Positions 24,644 to 34,424 are shown, counted from the stretch's first letter. The stretch is 59,435 nt of DNA from Nostoc sp. WHI (GCF_015714725.1 NZ_WBKM01000151.1:1-59435); one strand, 5' to 3'. Translations and numbers: made by a program. Notes: a model not told the origin generated them from the letters alone.

Positions 24644-26215
24644 TCACGTCCGTTGTGCGCCTGGTTGCCCGTTTTCGACTACAAAAGAAGCTAAGGTGCG
24701 GACAGAGGCATTCAGGTCAATTATGCTTGATACAACACGATAGTCACTTTGCCAGCGTTGTGGGGTTAGGTTGCAACGAACGTAGCCCCGGAAGGCACCA
24801 TCAAAGAATTTAGTATGGGGATTTTTAGGTAGGGCAGCTTGAACTGGAGCGATGAATTGGATAGGAAAATCAGAGGTAATTGAGGTTCCTACGAACTCAG
24901 TGCCTACTGTGGCTGAGTTTGGGTTAGTAAAGTCAAGCTTCAGATCGTGTACCCAACTAGAGTGGATGTCTCCGGTAATCACCACTGGATTAGAGGGTTG
25001 GCGCTGATTTAGGAAATTCAGGAGCCGATTACGTGCAGCTACGTAGCCGTCCCACTGATCCACATTGAAGACACCTGGCCCTGGGTTACTGTTAAAATTG
25101 TACTCGGCTAGCATGGTCTGTTGAGCAATCACATTCCAGCGCGATCGCGATTTGTCTAACCCTTTTTCTAGCCACTGCTCTTGTTCTGAGCCAGTCATGG
25201 TAGCATTGGGGTTCAAAGCTTCAGCACAACGAGGCTTAAGTCCATCATCACAAGGCTGGTTAGTGCGGTATTGCCTGGTGTCTAGTACATTGAACTCAGC
25301 TAAATTACCGAAAGTTAACCGCCGATAAAGCAGCATATCTGCGCCTTTAGGCAGCGAAGACTTACGTAGCGGCATGTGTTCGTAGTAAGCTTGGTACGCA
25401 TTGGCTCGCCGCTTCTTAAAAGCCTCTTGGGTTTGGCTGTCTTCGGGAATTAAGTTGGCGTAGTTATTGTCAACTTCATGATCATCCCAAGTGACTATCC
25501 AGGGAAAGTTAGCATGAGCAGCTTGGAGATTTTGGTCGCCCTTATACAAGGCGTAGCGGTTGCGGTAGTCAGCAAGGCTAAGGATTTCTGGACTATTGTG
25601 CTGGCGTGGCCCACCGGATTGTGGCCCATATTCGTAAATGTAGTCACCAAGATGAACAACTAGATCCAGGTCTTCATCAGCTAAATGGCGATAGGCTGTG
25701 TAGTAACCATTTTGCCAGTCTTGGCAGGAGACAAAGGCGAAGTTCAGTTGTTTGGTGTAACTAAAGAATGCCCCAGCTGTACGAGTTCGCCCAATGGGAC
25801 TAACTTCATTACCTACTTTAAATTGATACCAATACCAACGTTCAGGTTCTAGTCCACGGACATCAACGTGTACCGAGTGTCCCAGTTCTGGAGTCGCCAG
25901 GACTTTCCCGCGTTGCACCACTTTTCTCATATTTTCGTCTAGAGCAACCTGCCACTGGACTACAACATTTCTGAGTGGCATTCCGCCTCCATTGAGGGGA
26001 TCAGGGGCTAGTCGCGTCCATAAAACAACACCATCGGGCAAAGGATCACCAGAGGCAACACCAAGACTGAAGGGATAGTTAGAAAACCTTGATTTCGCCA
26101 ATGCTGGATACAATTGGCTAGTTACAGCTAACCCTGTTAAGAATCCAGTGCCTAGCAAAAAACTCCGTCGTTTAATTTGATTTGATAGCAAGCGATCGCT
26201 ATTCATAAGTTCCAT
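24644..26215 (-). CDS. phoD: alkaline phosphatase PhoD, Tat-exported
   Basis: A 523-residue PhoD-family phosphodiesterase/alkaline phosphatase. A twin-arginine signal (IKRRSFLLGTGFL) is at residues 14-26. The PhoD core follows from about 45: FPFSLGVASGDPLPDGVVLW, FAFVSCQDWQNGYY, VVHLGDYIYEYG, WDDHEVDNNY and VITGDIHSSW, which supply the metal ligands. It releases phosphate from organic esters outside the cell. A Pho box about 125 bases upstream (26339-26368) predicts induction under phosphate starvation by the PhoB-type response regulator. Confidence 0.95.
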   Translation of the reverse strand: MELMNSDRLLSNQIKRRSFLLGTGFLTGLAVTSQLYPALAKSRFSNYPFSLGVASGDPLPDGVVLWTRLAPDPLNGGGMPLRNVVVQWQVALDENMRKVVQRGKVLATPELGHSVHVDVRGLEPERWYWYQFKVGNEVSPIGRTRTAGAFFSYTKQLNFAFVSCQDWQNGYYTAYRHLADEDLDLVVHLGDYIYEYGPQSGGPRQHNSPEILSLADYRNRYALYKGDQNLQAAHANFPWIVTWDDHEVDNNYANLIPEDSQTQEAFKKRRANAYQAYYEHMPLRKSSLPKGADMLLYRRLTFGNLAEFNVLDTRQYRTNQPCDDGLKPRCAEALNPNATMTGSEQEQWLEKGLDKSRSRWNVIAQQTMLAEYNFNSNPGPGVFNVDQWDGYVAARNRLLNFLNQRQPSNPVVITGDIHSSWVHDLKLDFTNPNSATVGTEFVGTSITSDFPIQFIAPVQAALPKNPHTKFFDGAFRGYVRCNLTPQRWQSDYRVVSSIIDLNASVRTLASFVVENGQPGAQRT

Positions 26216-26338
26216 ATTATTAACCCCTAATTAAAAACATTTCTTTGCAGCTACCAAACAAGCGTGCCATTCTCAACAGTGGAGTAAATATTATTTTTTC
26301 CAGTCTGATCAAGCAAACGTAACGAACTTACCAACTTA

Positions 26339-26368
26339 CGATCAAGTGAGGATTAAGGTAACGTTAAG
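26339..26368 (-). promoter_or_regulatory. Pho box in front of phoD
   Basis: Read on the minus strand there are three 8-base direct repeats each separated by 3 bases: CTTAACGT, CTTAATCC, CTTGATCG. This is the known cyanobacterial Pho-box arrangement (consensus CTTAACCT). It fits the adjacent phosphatase gene. Confidence 0.85.
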
Positions 26369-26514
26369 TTTCACTGGAAAATATTACAAGCAGCACTGAA
26401 ACAATTTCTTAACATTAGGGTTAGATGCTGCTGCAACTGGGCACATCTGCCGCGATCGCACCAGATCAAAAATGCTAGAATCGCTTTAACACAAATGCTT
26501 TCAGATGAGGCGAC

Positions 26515-26757
26515 GTGGAAAAAATAGAATTACAACTCGACGCAAAAATCCTTGAGAAAGCAATAGCTTTGGCAAAGTCGCGCCATTGTGACTTATCAGA
26601 ATTGATTGCATACGCAATTGAACAACTCCCAGTGGCAGAACCGACAAAAGACCGATTGTTAGGATTATTCGCTGATGATCCTGAGTCAGTAGATGAGATG
26701 CTAGAAGAGGTCATGAAAGATCGGGCAGCACACCCACTAAATCAGCGCTTTGGATAA
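26515..26757 (+). CDS. VapB-like antitoxin
   Basis: An 80-residue protein, GTG start at 26515 with GAGG just upstream. The N-terminus (MEKIELQLDAKILEKAIALA) looks like a ribbon-helix-helix-type start, and the C-terminus (LFADDPESVDEMLEEVMKDR) is the acidic tail that wraps the toxin in this family. It overlaps the following PIN toxin gene by 8 bases. Confidence 0.8.
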   Translation: MEKIELQLDAKILEKAIALAKSRHCDLSELIAYAIEQLPVAEPTKDRLLGLFADDPESVDEMLEEVMKDRAAHPLNQRFG

Positions 26758-27169
26758 AGTACTAATTGACACTGATATTTTTTCAGAGATTCTCAAAGGC
26801 ATTAATCGGCAGATTGCAGCTAGGGCTTCCGCCTATCATGCTAACTTTGGTTATTATACTATCTGCACCATTACAGTCTTAGAGATTGTCAAAGGTTGGC
26901 ATAAGCACCAACGAGAAGATAAGATTCAGCAGTTTTTTGTGGAAATTACAGAGGCACAAGTATTGACATTACAACTGGGTGATGCTGAGTTGGCAGGACG
27001 TATTTATGCAGATTTAGAACGAACAGGGCAACCGATAGGACTTGCTGATGCGATTATTGCCGCCATTGCAATCGAACAAAATTTAACCTTAGTAAGTGGC
27101 AATATCTCGCACTATGAACGGATTCAAGCATTAGATTACAACCTGAAACTGGATAATTGGCGAATATAA
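26750..27169 (+). CDS. vapC: VapC-type PIN-domain toxin
   Basis: A 139-residue PIN ribonuclease: acidic residues in VLIDTDIFSEIL, TVLEIVKGW and GLADAIIAAIAIEQ, with LVSGNISHYERI near the end. TTG start at 26750 inside the antitoxin gene end, implying translational coupling. Complete. Confidence 0.88.
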   Translation: MDKVLIDTDIFSEILKGINRQIAARASAYHANFGYYTICTITVLEIVKGWHKHQREDKIQQFFVEITEAQVLTLQLGDAELAGRIYADLERTGQPIGLADAIIAAIAIEQNLTLVSGNISHYERIQALDYNLKLDNWRI

Positions 27170-27237
27170 ACACTCTTTTGTTTAGAACAGGGCAAAATAA
27201 AGACAAGTAAGAGCGATTCTACTAAGCGCCACCCTCC

Positions 27238-28377
27238 ATGAGCTATTGCCTTAATCCCCATTGTCTAAAGCCTGAAAATCCTGATGATGTCAAGTTTTGC
27301 CGGACTTGCGGTTCCAAGTTACTCCTCAAAGAACGTTACCGTGCTATCAAACCAATCGGACAAGGTGGTTTTGGCAAAACCTTCTTAGCTGTGGATGAGG
27401 ATAAACCCTCAAAACCGCGCTGCGTAATTAAGCAATTTTATCCCCAAGCCCAAGGTACTAGCACTCTTGCAAAAGCCGTGGAGTTGTTTAACCAAGAAGC
27501 GGTGCAATTAGATGAATTGGGCAAACATCACCAAATTCCCGAATTACTGGCATATTTTACCCAAGAAGATCGGCAGTATCTTGTACAAGAATTTATTGAC
27601 GGGCAAAACTTAGCCCAGGAGTTGGTGCAGAATGGTGCTTTGAATGAGATACAAATCCGGCAACTATTGAATGATTTATTGTCAGTTTTGCAATTTTGTC
27701 ATGCGAAAGAAGTTATTCACCGCGATATTAAACCAGAAAATATTATTTTACGTGGTAGAGATGACAAATTAGTTTTAGTAGATTTCGGTGCTGCTAAATC
27801 TACCACCGGTGCCGCCTTAAATAAAACTGGCACTAGTATTGGTAGTCCAGAATATGTTGCACCTGAACAAATGAGAGGTAGGGCTGTTTTTGCCAGCGAT
27901 ATTTACAGTTTGGGTGCTACTTGTATTAATTTATTAACGGCGCGATCGCCTTTCGATTCTTATGATACCAATAATGATCGTTGGGTTTGGCAGCAATACT
28001 TAAAAACTCCCGTCAGCAATGAGTTGAGTCACATTCTCAACAAAATGCTAGAAAGTATCCCAATTCGGCGTTATCAAACAGTAGATGAAGTTCTCAAGGA
28101 CTTAAATCAACACTCACAAGTAGCAGCCACACCAGCGATAGCGCCAAAACCTATCCATCAATCACCAGCCAATTCTCCACCCACTTTTGTATCGAAATCT
28201 CCTAGTCAAGTTGAGAAAGAATTAGAGGAAATGAAAACCCAATTTTTGGGTAGCAGCAAACCTCAAGCAAATAAAATACAGTCACCAAACCCTACATCTG
28301 GCCCTACTAGTACAAATAAAATAGATGAAGAATTGGAAGAGTTAAAAGCCAAATATCTTGGTAATAACAATCCTTAA
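27238..28377 (+). CDS. zinc-ribbon Ser/Thr protein kinase
   Basis: A 379-residue Hanks-type kinase. A four-cysteine zinc ribbon (C4, C9, C21, C24) precedes the kinase domain (about 34-290) with the glycine loop GQGGFGKT, K65, HRDIKPEN (D163) and DFG (182-184), so all catalytic residues are present. The C-terminal 90 residues are low complexity with two similar acidic segments (VEKELEEMKTQFLGS and IDEELEELKAKYLGN). Such kinases are common in Nostoc. Substrate unknown; the exported protein behind it (67 bases away) may be cotranscribed. Confidence 0.92.
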   Translation: MSYCLNPHCLKPENPDDVKFCRTCGSKLLLKERYRAIKPIGQGGFGKTFLAVDEDKPSKPRCVIKQFYPQAQGTSTLAKAVELFNQEAVQLDELGKHHQIPELLAYFTQEDRQYLVQEFIDGQNLAQELVQNGALNEIQIRQLLNDLLSVLQFCHAKEVIHRDIKPENIILRGRDDKLVLVDFGAAKSTTGAALNKTGTSIGSPEYVAPEQMRGRAVFASDIYSLGATCINLLTARSPFDSYDTNNDRWVWQQYLKTPVSNELSHILNKMLESIPIRRYQTVDEVLKDLNQHSQVAATPAIAPKPIHQSPANSPPTFVSKSPSQVEKELEEMKTQFLGSSKPQANKIQSPNPTSGPTSTNKIDEELEELKAKYLGNNNP

Positions 28378-28443
28378 AATCATTTAGCTTAAAACCATAA
28401 ACTATAATAAATAACAATTTAATTAATCAAGGACGTTTAACTA

Positions 28444-28941
28444 ATGAAAAAAGTACTAAGCACGAGCGCACTAGTTGCATGTTTTGGTTTGGGATTAGTA
28501 TATGCTGCAACAGCTAGCCAGCAAGAACCTAAACAAAATCCACGCCCCCCAGAATTAGATAAGCCTGGTGAAATTGAAACCATATCAAAACCCAAGCCTA
28601 ACTATCTGTTTCCTGATAACAGTAGCAAAACTGAAGCACAATTGATTAAGAAAGAAAATGCTATTAGTCAACTCAAAAAGGATCTAAAACTTAAACAAAT
28701 TAAGTTAACGAAATACTCAGAGTATCTAGAAAATAAAAAGCAACGTGGTGGCGATATTATCGAAAATCTACAAGTTCATCCAAAACGTTTAGTGTGGGTA
28801 GTTGAAATAGATGCACCACTAGGTGTAAGAGTGCCACAAAAAAATGGGCAGGTTGTTAAATTCAGAAAATCATCAATAACTATCGTTGTTGACGCAGAAA
28901 CAGGACAAAAGTTTGACACCGATATTGTAGAAATACCTTAA
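28444..28941 (+). CDS. exported protein of unknown function
   Basis: A 165-residue protein with a signal peptide (KKVLSTSALVACFGLGLVYA, cleavage near residue 23) and a proline-rich start of the mature part. The C-terminal half (RLVWVVEIDAPLGVRVP, TIVVDAETGQKFDTDIV) resembles the small beta domains found in exported peptide-binding proteins. Not recognised further. A strong terminator follows. Confidence 0.6.
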   Translation: MKKVLSTSALVACFGLGLVYAATASQQEPKQNPRPPELDKPGEIETISKPKPNYLFPDNSSKTEAQLIKKENAISQLKKDLKLKQIKLTKYSEYLENKKQRGGDIIENLQVHPKRLVWVVEIDAPLGVRVPQKNGQVVKFRKSSITIVVDAETGQKFDTDIVEIP

Positions 28942-28980
28942 TTGACGCACCCTGAACAACAAATCCTACTGACAAGTTCG

Positions 28981-29030
28981 TTAAAAAGAAAGTGACTCTG
29001 AAACTCAGAGCCACTTTCTTTTTAACTTTT
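28981..29030. terminator. strong bidirectional terminator
   Basis: Arms of 20 bases at 28981-29000 and 29006-29025 pair with a single mismatch around a 5-base loop, with A-run and T-run on the two sides. It serves the exported protein gene (plus) and gnd (minus), which converge here. Confidence 0.92.
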
Positions 29031-29060
29031 CACAATATCCTGATGTGGATGTGTGAAAAT

Positions 29061-30491
29061 TTACTTCCCAGCTTCAGCAATTGGCACCCATTCAGTGTGG
29101 AAACTTCCGGGCTTATCAAGACGCAGGTAAGTATGTGCGCCGAAATAGTCGCGTTGTGCTTGAGTTAGATTTTGAGGCAAGCGATCGCGGCGATAGCTGT
29201 CAAAATAATCTAAGGATGCGCTAAATGCGGGTACTGGAATTCCCAGTTTTGCAGCTGTCGCAATCACTTCCCGCCAAGCTGTTTGTCTGTCGAGAATTGT
29301 CTGCTTAAATTCGGGAGCTAAAAGCAAGTTAGGCAAAGCTGGATTTTCGCTAAAAGCCTTCTTAATCTTATTCAAAAAGCGAGCGCGAATAATACAGCCG
29401 CCTTTCCAAATCCGCGCCATTTCGCCCAGATTCAAATTCCAGTTATATGTCTTAGAAGCTGTGGATAGCAACGCCATCCCTTGAGCATAAGAACAGATTT
29501 TTGAGCAATACAGAGCATCGCGGACTTTGTTGATAAAGTCCTTGGTTTGCCCGTCATACTTGCCACTGGGGCCTGTGAGGGCTTTCGATGCTGCTACCCG
29601 CTCCTCTTTAATGGAAGATATAATCCGGGCATTAACTGCTGCTGTAATTGTGGGAATAGCGACTCCCAATTCCAACGCAGTCTGCACAGTCCAGCGCCCA
29701 GTTCCCTTTTGACCTGCTGCGTCAACAATCAAGTCTACCAAGGGTATATTTGTTTCTGGATCAATATATGGAAAGATATTCTTCGTAATCTCAATCAAAA
29801 ATGAATCGAGTTCATCGGTGGTGTTCCATTCAGCAAATACGTCATGTAGCTGATTATGGTCAAGTCCAGCGACATTTTTCAGCAAGTCGTAGGCTTCAGC
29901 AATTAGCTGCATATCGCCGTACTCAATGCCGTTGTGTACCATTTTGACATAATGACCAGAACCACCAGGGCCAATGTAGGTTACACAAGGGCCATCATCG
30001 ACTTGGGCAGCAATTTTGTTAAAAATTGGTGATAGAAACTCGTAAGAGCTTGTTGTACCTCCAGGCATCAGAGATGGGCCATTTAACGCCCCTTCTTCAC
30101 CGCCACTGACACCCATACCAAGATACCGAAGCCCTGCGGGTTCTAATTCCTGAGTGCGTCGTTCCGTATCTTCAAACCAAGAGTTGCCACCATCGATAAT
30201 GATATCGCCTTCCTCTAACAAGGGTTTGAGTTGAGCTATCACCGCATCCACTGGCTTACCAGCTTGCACCATTACTAGAATTTTGCGGGGACGTTCCAAT
30301 GAAGCGACAAATTCATCTAGGGTAAATGCGGCTTTGACGTTCCTTCCTGGCGCACGCTGCGCCATAAACGCATCCGTTTTTTCTCGGGAGCGGTTGTAAA
30401 CTGCAATTGGGAAGCCATTGCGCTCCACATTGAGAGCGATGTTCTCACCCATAACGGCTAATCCAATCACACCAAAGCTTTGTAGTGTCAT
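29061..30491 (-). CDS. gnd: 6-phosphogluconate dehydrogenase, decarboxylating
   Basis: The 476-residue enzyme of the oxidative pentose phosphate pathway: 6-phosphogluconate plus NADP to ribulose 5-phosphate, CO2 and NADPH. Seen are the coenzyme motif FGVIGLAVMGENIALN, VYNRSREKTD, the catalytic region YIGPGGSGHYVKMVHNGIEYG and the C-terminal YFGAHTYLR. I start at ATG 30491 (MTLQSFGVIG), the usual family start; the frame is open to 30593 but the extra 34 residues are not family-like. Full length. Confidence 0.96.
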   Translation of the reverse strand: MTLQSFGVIGLAVMGENIALNVERNGFPIAVYNRSREKTDAFMAQRAPGRNVKAAFTLDEFVASLERPRKILVMVQAGKPVDAVIAQLKPLLEEGDIIIDGGNSWFEDTERRTQELEPAGLRYLGMGVSGGEEGALNGPSLMPGGTTSSYEFLSPIFNKIAAQVDDGPCVTYIGPGGSGHYVKMVHNGIEYGDMQLIAEAYDLLKNVAGLDHNQLHDVFAEWNTTDELDSFLIEITKNIFPYIDPETNIPLVDLIVDAAGQKGTGRWTVQTALELGVAIPTITAAVNARIISSIKEERVAASKALTGPSGKYDGQTKDFINKVRDALYCSKICSYAQGMALLSTASKTYNWNLNLGEMARIWKGGCIIRARFLNKIKKAFSENPALPNLLLAPEFKQTILDRQTAWREVIATAAKLGIPVPAFSASLDYFDSYRRDRLPQNLTQAQRDYFGAHTYLRLDKPGSFHTEWVPIAEAGK

Positions 30492-30706
30492 AAAAAATTT
30501 CTGGCTAACTCTTGCAGATCCTTTACCTATAAGGGTAGTCCGATATTTTCGTCGAACTCCTAAAGAAGACCTTAAGAGTTGATTAAATGACAAAAATCCA
30601 CAACTAACACCGATAATTAATTTTAAATTGTATCTAAATCAACAATTGACTTGGAAAGTTTGCAAAATTGAAATAATCAAAGGATGCAGTAAGGAGTAAC
30701 TAAATA

Positions 30707-31438
30707 ATGCTGGCATATGTCCTAGCTTTGGTGGTAGGTCTTGGTAGTTTAGCTATTTACATAGCAGCTTTCTTTTTCCCAGAAATCCACCGTAAGAATG
30801 ACTTTATCTGGAGTGGTGTCGGGCTGTTCTACGCTTTAGTCTTATGGGTGTTTGCACCACGCCTTTCTGGGGGTTTGTTGCTGGGTCATGTGGCTAGTGT
30901 CGCTCTTTTGGTCTGGTTTGGCTGGCAAACTCTATCATTACGTCGGCAATTGACCCCGCAGGCACAACAAACCCAAGTACCCAGTCCTGATGCGGTGAAA
31001 ACTGGTATTCAGGAACAGGTGAATAAGTTTTCCCTTCAGGAACGCCTGGGCCAGTTGCAAAAAGGTCTTGGTAGCACCTTCGGGGGCGTTAAAAACAAGG
31101 TGCAGCAGAATGTGACTCAAAAGACACCCACAACCTCCAAACCGGAAAACATTACCTCTGTATTAGCAGAGAAACCTGCTGTTGAGATTATCAACAAAAC
31201 TACTGCTACACCAGAACAATCAGCAGAGGAGACATTTACTACCGACACCGAAGTAAAAATCGAAAGTGTACCGGAAGCGATTCCACCACATCCCCCATCT
31301 CCTGAATTAGTGGAAGCCGCACAAGCAGGTGTTGAGATTGTGGACGAAAAGCCGATTCATGTAGAAGAAATTGCACCAGATGCGGTACTTGCTCCTCCAG
31401 CAGAAGTACCACCGGAACAAATACCGCCAAATAATTAG
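30707..31438 (+). CDS. ycf66: Ycf66 family protein
   Basis: A 243-residue protein. Three N-terminal membrane helices (about 2-22, 33-48, 55-75) with the sequence IHRKNDFIWSGVGLFYALVL identify Ycf66, conserved in cyanobacteria and some plastids; function unknown. The rest (80-243) is a hydrophilic, proline- and glutamate-rich tail that is probably disordered. A terminator follows at 31456-31490. Confidence 0.88.
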   Translation: MLAYVLALVVGLGSLAIYIAAFFFPEIHRKNDFIWSGVGLFYALVLWVFAPRLSGGLLLGHVASVALLVWFGWQTLSLRRQLTPQAQQTQVPSPDAVKTGIQEQVNKFSLQERLGQLQKGLGSTFGGVKNKVQQNVTQKTPTTSKPENITSVLAEKPAVEIINKTTATPEQSAEETFTTDTEVKIESVPEAIPPHPPSPELVEAAQAGVEIVDEKPIHVEEIAPDAVLAPPAEVPPEQIPPNN

Positions 31439-31455
31439 GGGAGTTGAATGCAGTG

Positions 31456-31490
31456 AAACCCAACGTTAACCTAAGATGATGTTGGGTTTT
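31456..31490 (+). terminator. terminator after ycf66
   Basis: AAACCCAAC (31456-31464) pairs perfectly with GTTGGGTTT (31481-31489), followed by T. Confidence 0.8.
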
Positions 31491-32037
31491 ACTCAAGTTG
31501 TTTTAATGTTGTGCCACAAATCGGCTGCAACAAACCTAGATAAATGATTAAGATTGGATGTTGCGATGCCTACGGCGGCAAGCTACGCAAAATTGCACCG
31601 ATAATAGTTACAGCTTGCGCTACTAAAAATACATTTTATGCTTGGTAACAAAAACCGCGATGTTAATCACGAAAATCGCGATTTTAGTTACCACAGCTTC
31701 AAAAAATTTTACAAAATCGTGATGTTGGTCTGTGATGTAGTCAATTGAAAAAGTAATTTGAATAGTAATTTGAAAATTAGATGAGATTCCCGACTTATTA
31801 GAGAAGTTGGGAATCTTATTGTTCACCAAAGAGGCAGGAGGGAAGGGAGCAGGGGGAGCAAGCCCTTCCCCCTGCGTGGAGCCTACGGTGTACACACAAG
31901 TCGAAAATAGTAGTACATTCCCTGTAGAGACGGCGATTTATCGCGTCTCTCTAACGTGCCAGTCTTTTAGACGCGATAAATCGCGTCTCTACAGGAGGGC
32001 TTTTTGGCTTGTCACGAATTATTTAGATAGAGTTTAG
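31491..32037. other. intergenic with dispersed repeats
   Basis: No gene. It holds a short repeat at about 31564-31588 (GATGCCTACGGCGGCAAGC, related to an insertion inside tnsB), a hairpin near 31784-31816, and a palindromic repeat at 31921-31994 with ends of the type CCTGTAGAGACG and inner CGATTTATCGCG; related copies occur near 19248 and 37264. Confidence 0.75.
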
Positions 32038-32805
32038 TTAATCTTTTTCTATAACTTTGCTGTGTCCAGCAAAAACAAAATGCTGATTTCTGTTACCTTT
32101 ACTTTTATCAGGCCACTTAACCCAATAATGGTTTTCCTCAAAACGGACATCTAAAACTGGGTAATTTCCTGGTTCAATATCGACAAGAGATTCTTGTGCT
32201 AGCTCTGATGCTTGGTCTGTGGAAGGCTTTAAAACAGTTGCTTTTGTAATTTGCAAAATGTAACTTTTATCAGGTTTGGGTAAATCATCCTCATCTGACT
32301 GACCAATTAATCCATCTTTGATCGCCTCGGCCATTTTTTCAGCATCAAAGCGATCCATATCTACTTTTGCATCACAAAAACAACACTCAATTAAGATAGC
32401 TGGCATTTGTGTATTTTTCAAAACAAAGAAACCTGTGTTTTTAACTCCTCTATTTTTAAATCCAAGTTTAAGAATCTCTTTCAGAACTGATTGAGCTATA
32501 CCTTTTGATACATTACTAATGGCAAAAATTTCTGTGCCACTGGCTATAGCGTTAAATTTATTAAAGTGAATCGAGACAAAGACATTAACGTTATTAGTAT
32601 TGGCTTTATTGGTTCGTTGTCTCAGAGAATCGTTTACACTGCTAGCGGTTGTGGGAGTGCAATCAATAACGGTATGACCTGCTGCCTTAAGTTTTTGGAT
32701 CAATTGTGTTCCAACTGCTTTAGTTAAAGTATCTTCTTGTTTAATGCCTGTTGCCCCTGTATCGTGAGGAGGGCAATTGTGTCCGATATCAATACCAAAT
32801 TTCAT
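32038..32805 (-). CDS. N-acetylmuramoyl-L-alanine amidase (Amidase_3)
   Basis: A 255-residue zinc amidase that cleaves the bond between muramic acid and L-alanine in peptidoglycan. Zinc and catalytic residues: H9 (DIGHN), E24 (KQEDTL), H80 (VSIHFN) and E140 (LIECCF). The C-terminal 80 residues (after GLIGQSDEDD) look like a small beta, SH3b-type binding domain ending HFVFAGHSKVI. There is no signal peptide, so it may act on lysis, be exported otherwise, or belong to a phage-like module. Confidence 0.88.
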   Translation of the reverse strand: MKFGIDIGHNCPPHDTGATGIKQEDTLTKAVGTQLIQKLKAAGHTVIDCTPTTASSVNDSLRQRTNKANTNNVNVFVSIHFNKFNAIASGTEIFAISNVSKGIAQSVLKEILKLGFKNRGVKNTGFFVLKNTQMPAILIECCFCDAKVDMDRFDAEKMAEAIKDGLIGQSDEDDLPKPDKSYILQITKATVLKPSTDQASELAQESLVDIEPGNYPVLDVRFEENHYWVKWPDKSKGNRNQHFVFAGHSKVIEKD

Positions 32806-32950
32806 TGACTTGATCTCCTTTTTATAGTTTGAGAAGTAGACATTAACTTCCTATATTGTATTTAATTATTAATCCAAATGCGATCGCTTTGTCGGTGAGA
32901 AAGAGTGAGTTTTTAGTGTAAAAAATTGTAACGTTTTAGTGAATGTGATT

Positions 32951-33892
32951 TTATTTTTGGCAGATAGATAAAAGCAGACATTCCCAAACTAACCGTGGTT
33001 GAGCGTAAGCAAGTAAGTATTTACGAGTTTGTTCTAACTGGTTAATGATACTGGGTTGATGCCACTGCTGCCAGTATATCTGCTGAAGATAATCAACTAA
33101 CCATAGTTGTGCTTCTGTATCTAAATCTTGATCAATTTTTTTGGCTAACTCCAAAGCTTTGCGGTAGGAAGCAGGGGCTTTTTTCAAGTCTTCGAGTAAC
33201 TCAGAGGGAATAGTTTGTAACTGCTCGTAAGATGCGATCGCACTTCCGGCACTGCCAGCTGCTATATTCAATACTGCCTGATTTTGCAAAATTTCCTGAT
33301 GGCCTGTTTGTGTGAGGACAACAGCCAAAGACTGTGCATCTAACCGATAAAAAGGAATACGTTGACAGCGTGACACCAAGGTTGGCAATACAGATTCAGG
33401 CATAGGTGCAATTAAAATTAACGTCGCCTGTCCCGGTTCTTCCAAAGTTTTAAGTAAAGCATTGGCTGCGGCTTCTGCCATTGTTTGGGCTTCCTCCAGC
33501 ACTACCACATTCCTCGGCGCTTCCAAGGGCGGACGACTCAAAAACTCGGTAATTTCCCGAATTTGCTCTAGTCGAATTACAGGTGGTGCTTTCCGCTTAA
33601 GTCCTTTCTCAGCCGCTTCTGCTGCTGTTAATCGTTGTCCTTGATATTGGTACGTTGGCCGCACCCACAACAAAGCTGGGTGGTTTCCTTGACGCAAACG
33701 GTTTTGTAAAGACGCATTGACTCCTATTTCACTAGAAAATAGCAATTCTATAAAGCACCTTGCTGCTAAACTCCTTCCTACACCATCTGTGCCGACAAAT
33801 AAATACGCTGGAGCAACCCGGTTTTGTCTAACAGCCTGAGTGAGTAATTCTATAGCTTGCTGTTGTCCTACAAGTGGTGCAAATGAGTTAAT
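32951..33892 (-). CDS. holB: DNA polymerase III delta' subunit (HolB), possible ATT start
   Basis: A clamp-loader AAA+ subunit: in the full frame the N-terminus reads FAPLVGQQQAIELLTQAV and YLFVGTDGVGRSLAA (Walker A variant), then VVVLEEAQTMAEAAANALLK (Walker B) and TLVSRCQRIPF. The first ordinary start codon (TTG 33745) would delete the Walker A region, while the frame is open back to a stop near 33918 with no ATG, GTG or TTG. The best start is ATT 33892 (ATT AAC TCA TTT GCA), with GAAGG at 33906-33902, 9 bases upstream; that gives 313 residues. Otherwise the start has been lost by mutation. Confidence 0.85.
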   Translation of the reverse strand: MNSFAPLVGQQQAIELLTQAVRQNRVAPAYLFVGTDGVGRSLAARCFIELLFSSEIGVNASLQNRLRQGNHPALLWVRPTYQYQGQRLTAAEAAEKGLKRKAPPVIRLEQIREITEFLSRPPLEAPRNVVVLEEAQTMAEAAANALLKTLEEPGQATLILIAPMPESVLPTLVSRCQRIPFYRLDAQSLAVVLTQTGHQEILQNQAVLNIAAGSAGSAIASYEQLQTIPSELLEDLKKAPASYRKALELAKKIDQDLDTEAQLWLVDYLQQIYWQQWHQPSIINQLEQTRKYLLAYAQPRLVWECLLLSICQK

Positions 33893-34424
33893 AGTCCAAT
33901 ACCTTCGCCAACAAAAGAGCTATAAAGATCCGTATATTCTAGATCCTAGCACTGTTGCAATGCCTCCTACCGCAAATCAGCGCACCAGATAATAACCTAA
34001 ATTGCAGGTTAGGGACTGACAAATAAAAAATACTCAACTACTTATTGTGGGGTGGGCGTCTCGCCATTGGTGTCAACTTAAGCTAAAACTGCTTTAAAAC
34101 CTCGTTTCCAGCCTCTGGCTGGAAATGCACATCATTGCGGCTCTGCCGCGAGTCAGGAAGGCGGAGCCTAAAAGTAGGCATTCCCAGTCAGAGACTGGGA
34201 ACGAGGCAATCTCTCAAAGCTCTGTCTAAACTTTATTGTAATGGCGCGATCGCACACAGCAAAGTTGCAATTTTTGGATTTCTCACGACCCCAAATTAAC
34301 GTAGCGCGAAAGTCCCTACCTTCAGCGAAGCAAGGTAGGGATGAATAGCGGAAAATTGCGAAAACCTCTCAAATGTTTTTGGACGTAGTTCAAACAGTGC
34401 GGAGAGGATTTGAGCAATTTCCAA
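33893..34424. other. intergenic with dispersed palindromic repeat and IS605 end
   Basis: No gene. A copy of the CTCGTTCC-type repeat lies at 34105-34206. From about 34278 the sequence is the left end of the IS605 remnant, with the perfect hairpin TCCCTACCTT (34313-34322) and AAGGTAGGGA (34332-34341). Confidence 0.7.

Noticed and set aside
31807..32037. 76-codon ORF ending at the amidase gene
   Set aside because: It is made of hairpin and dispersed-repeat sequence and has no homology pattern.
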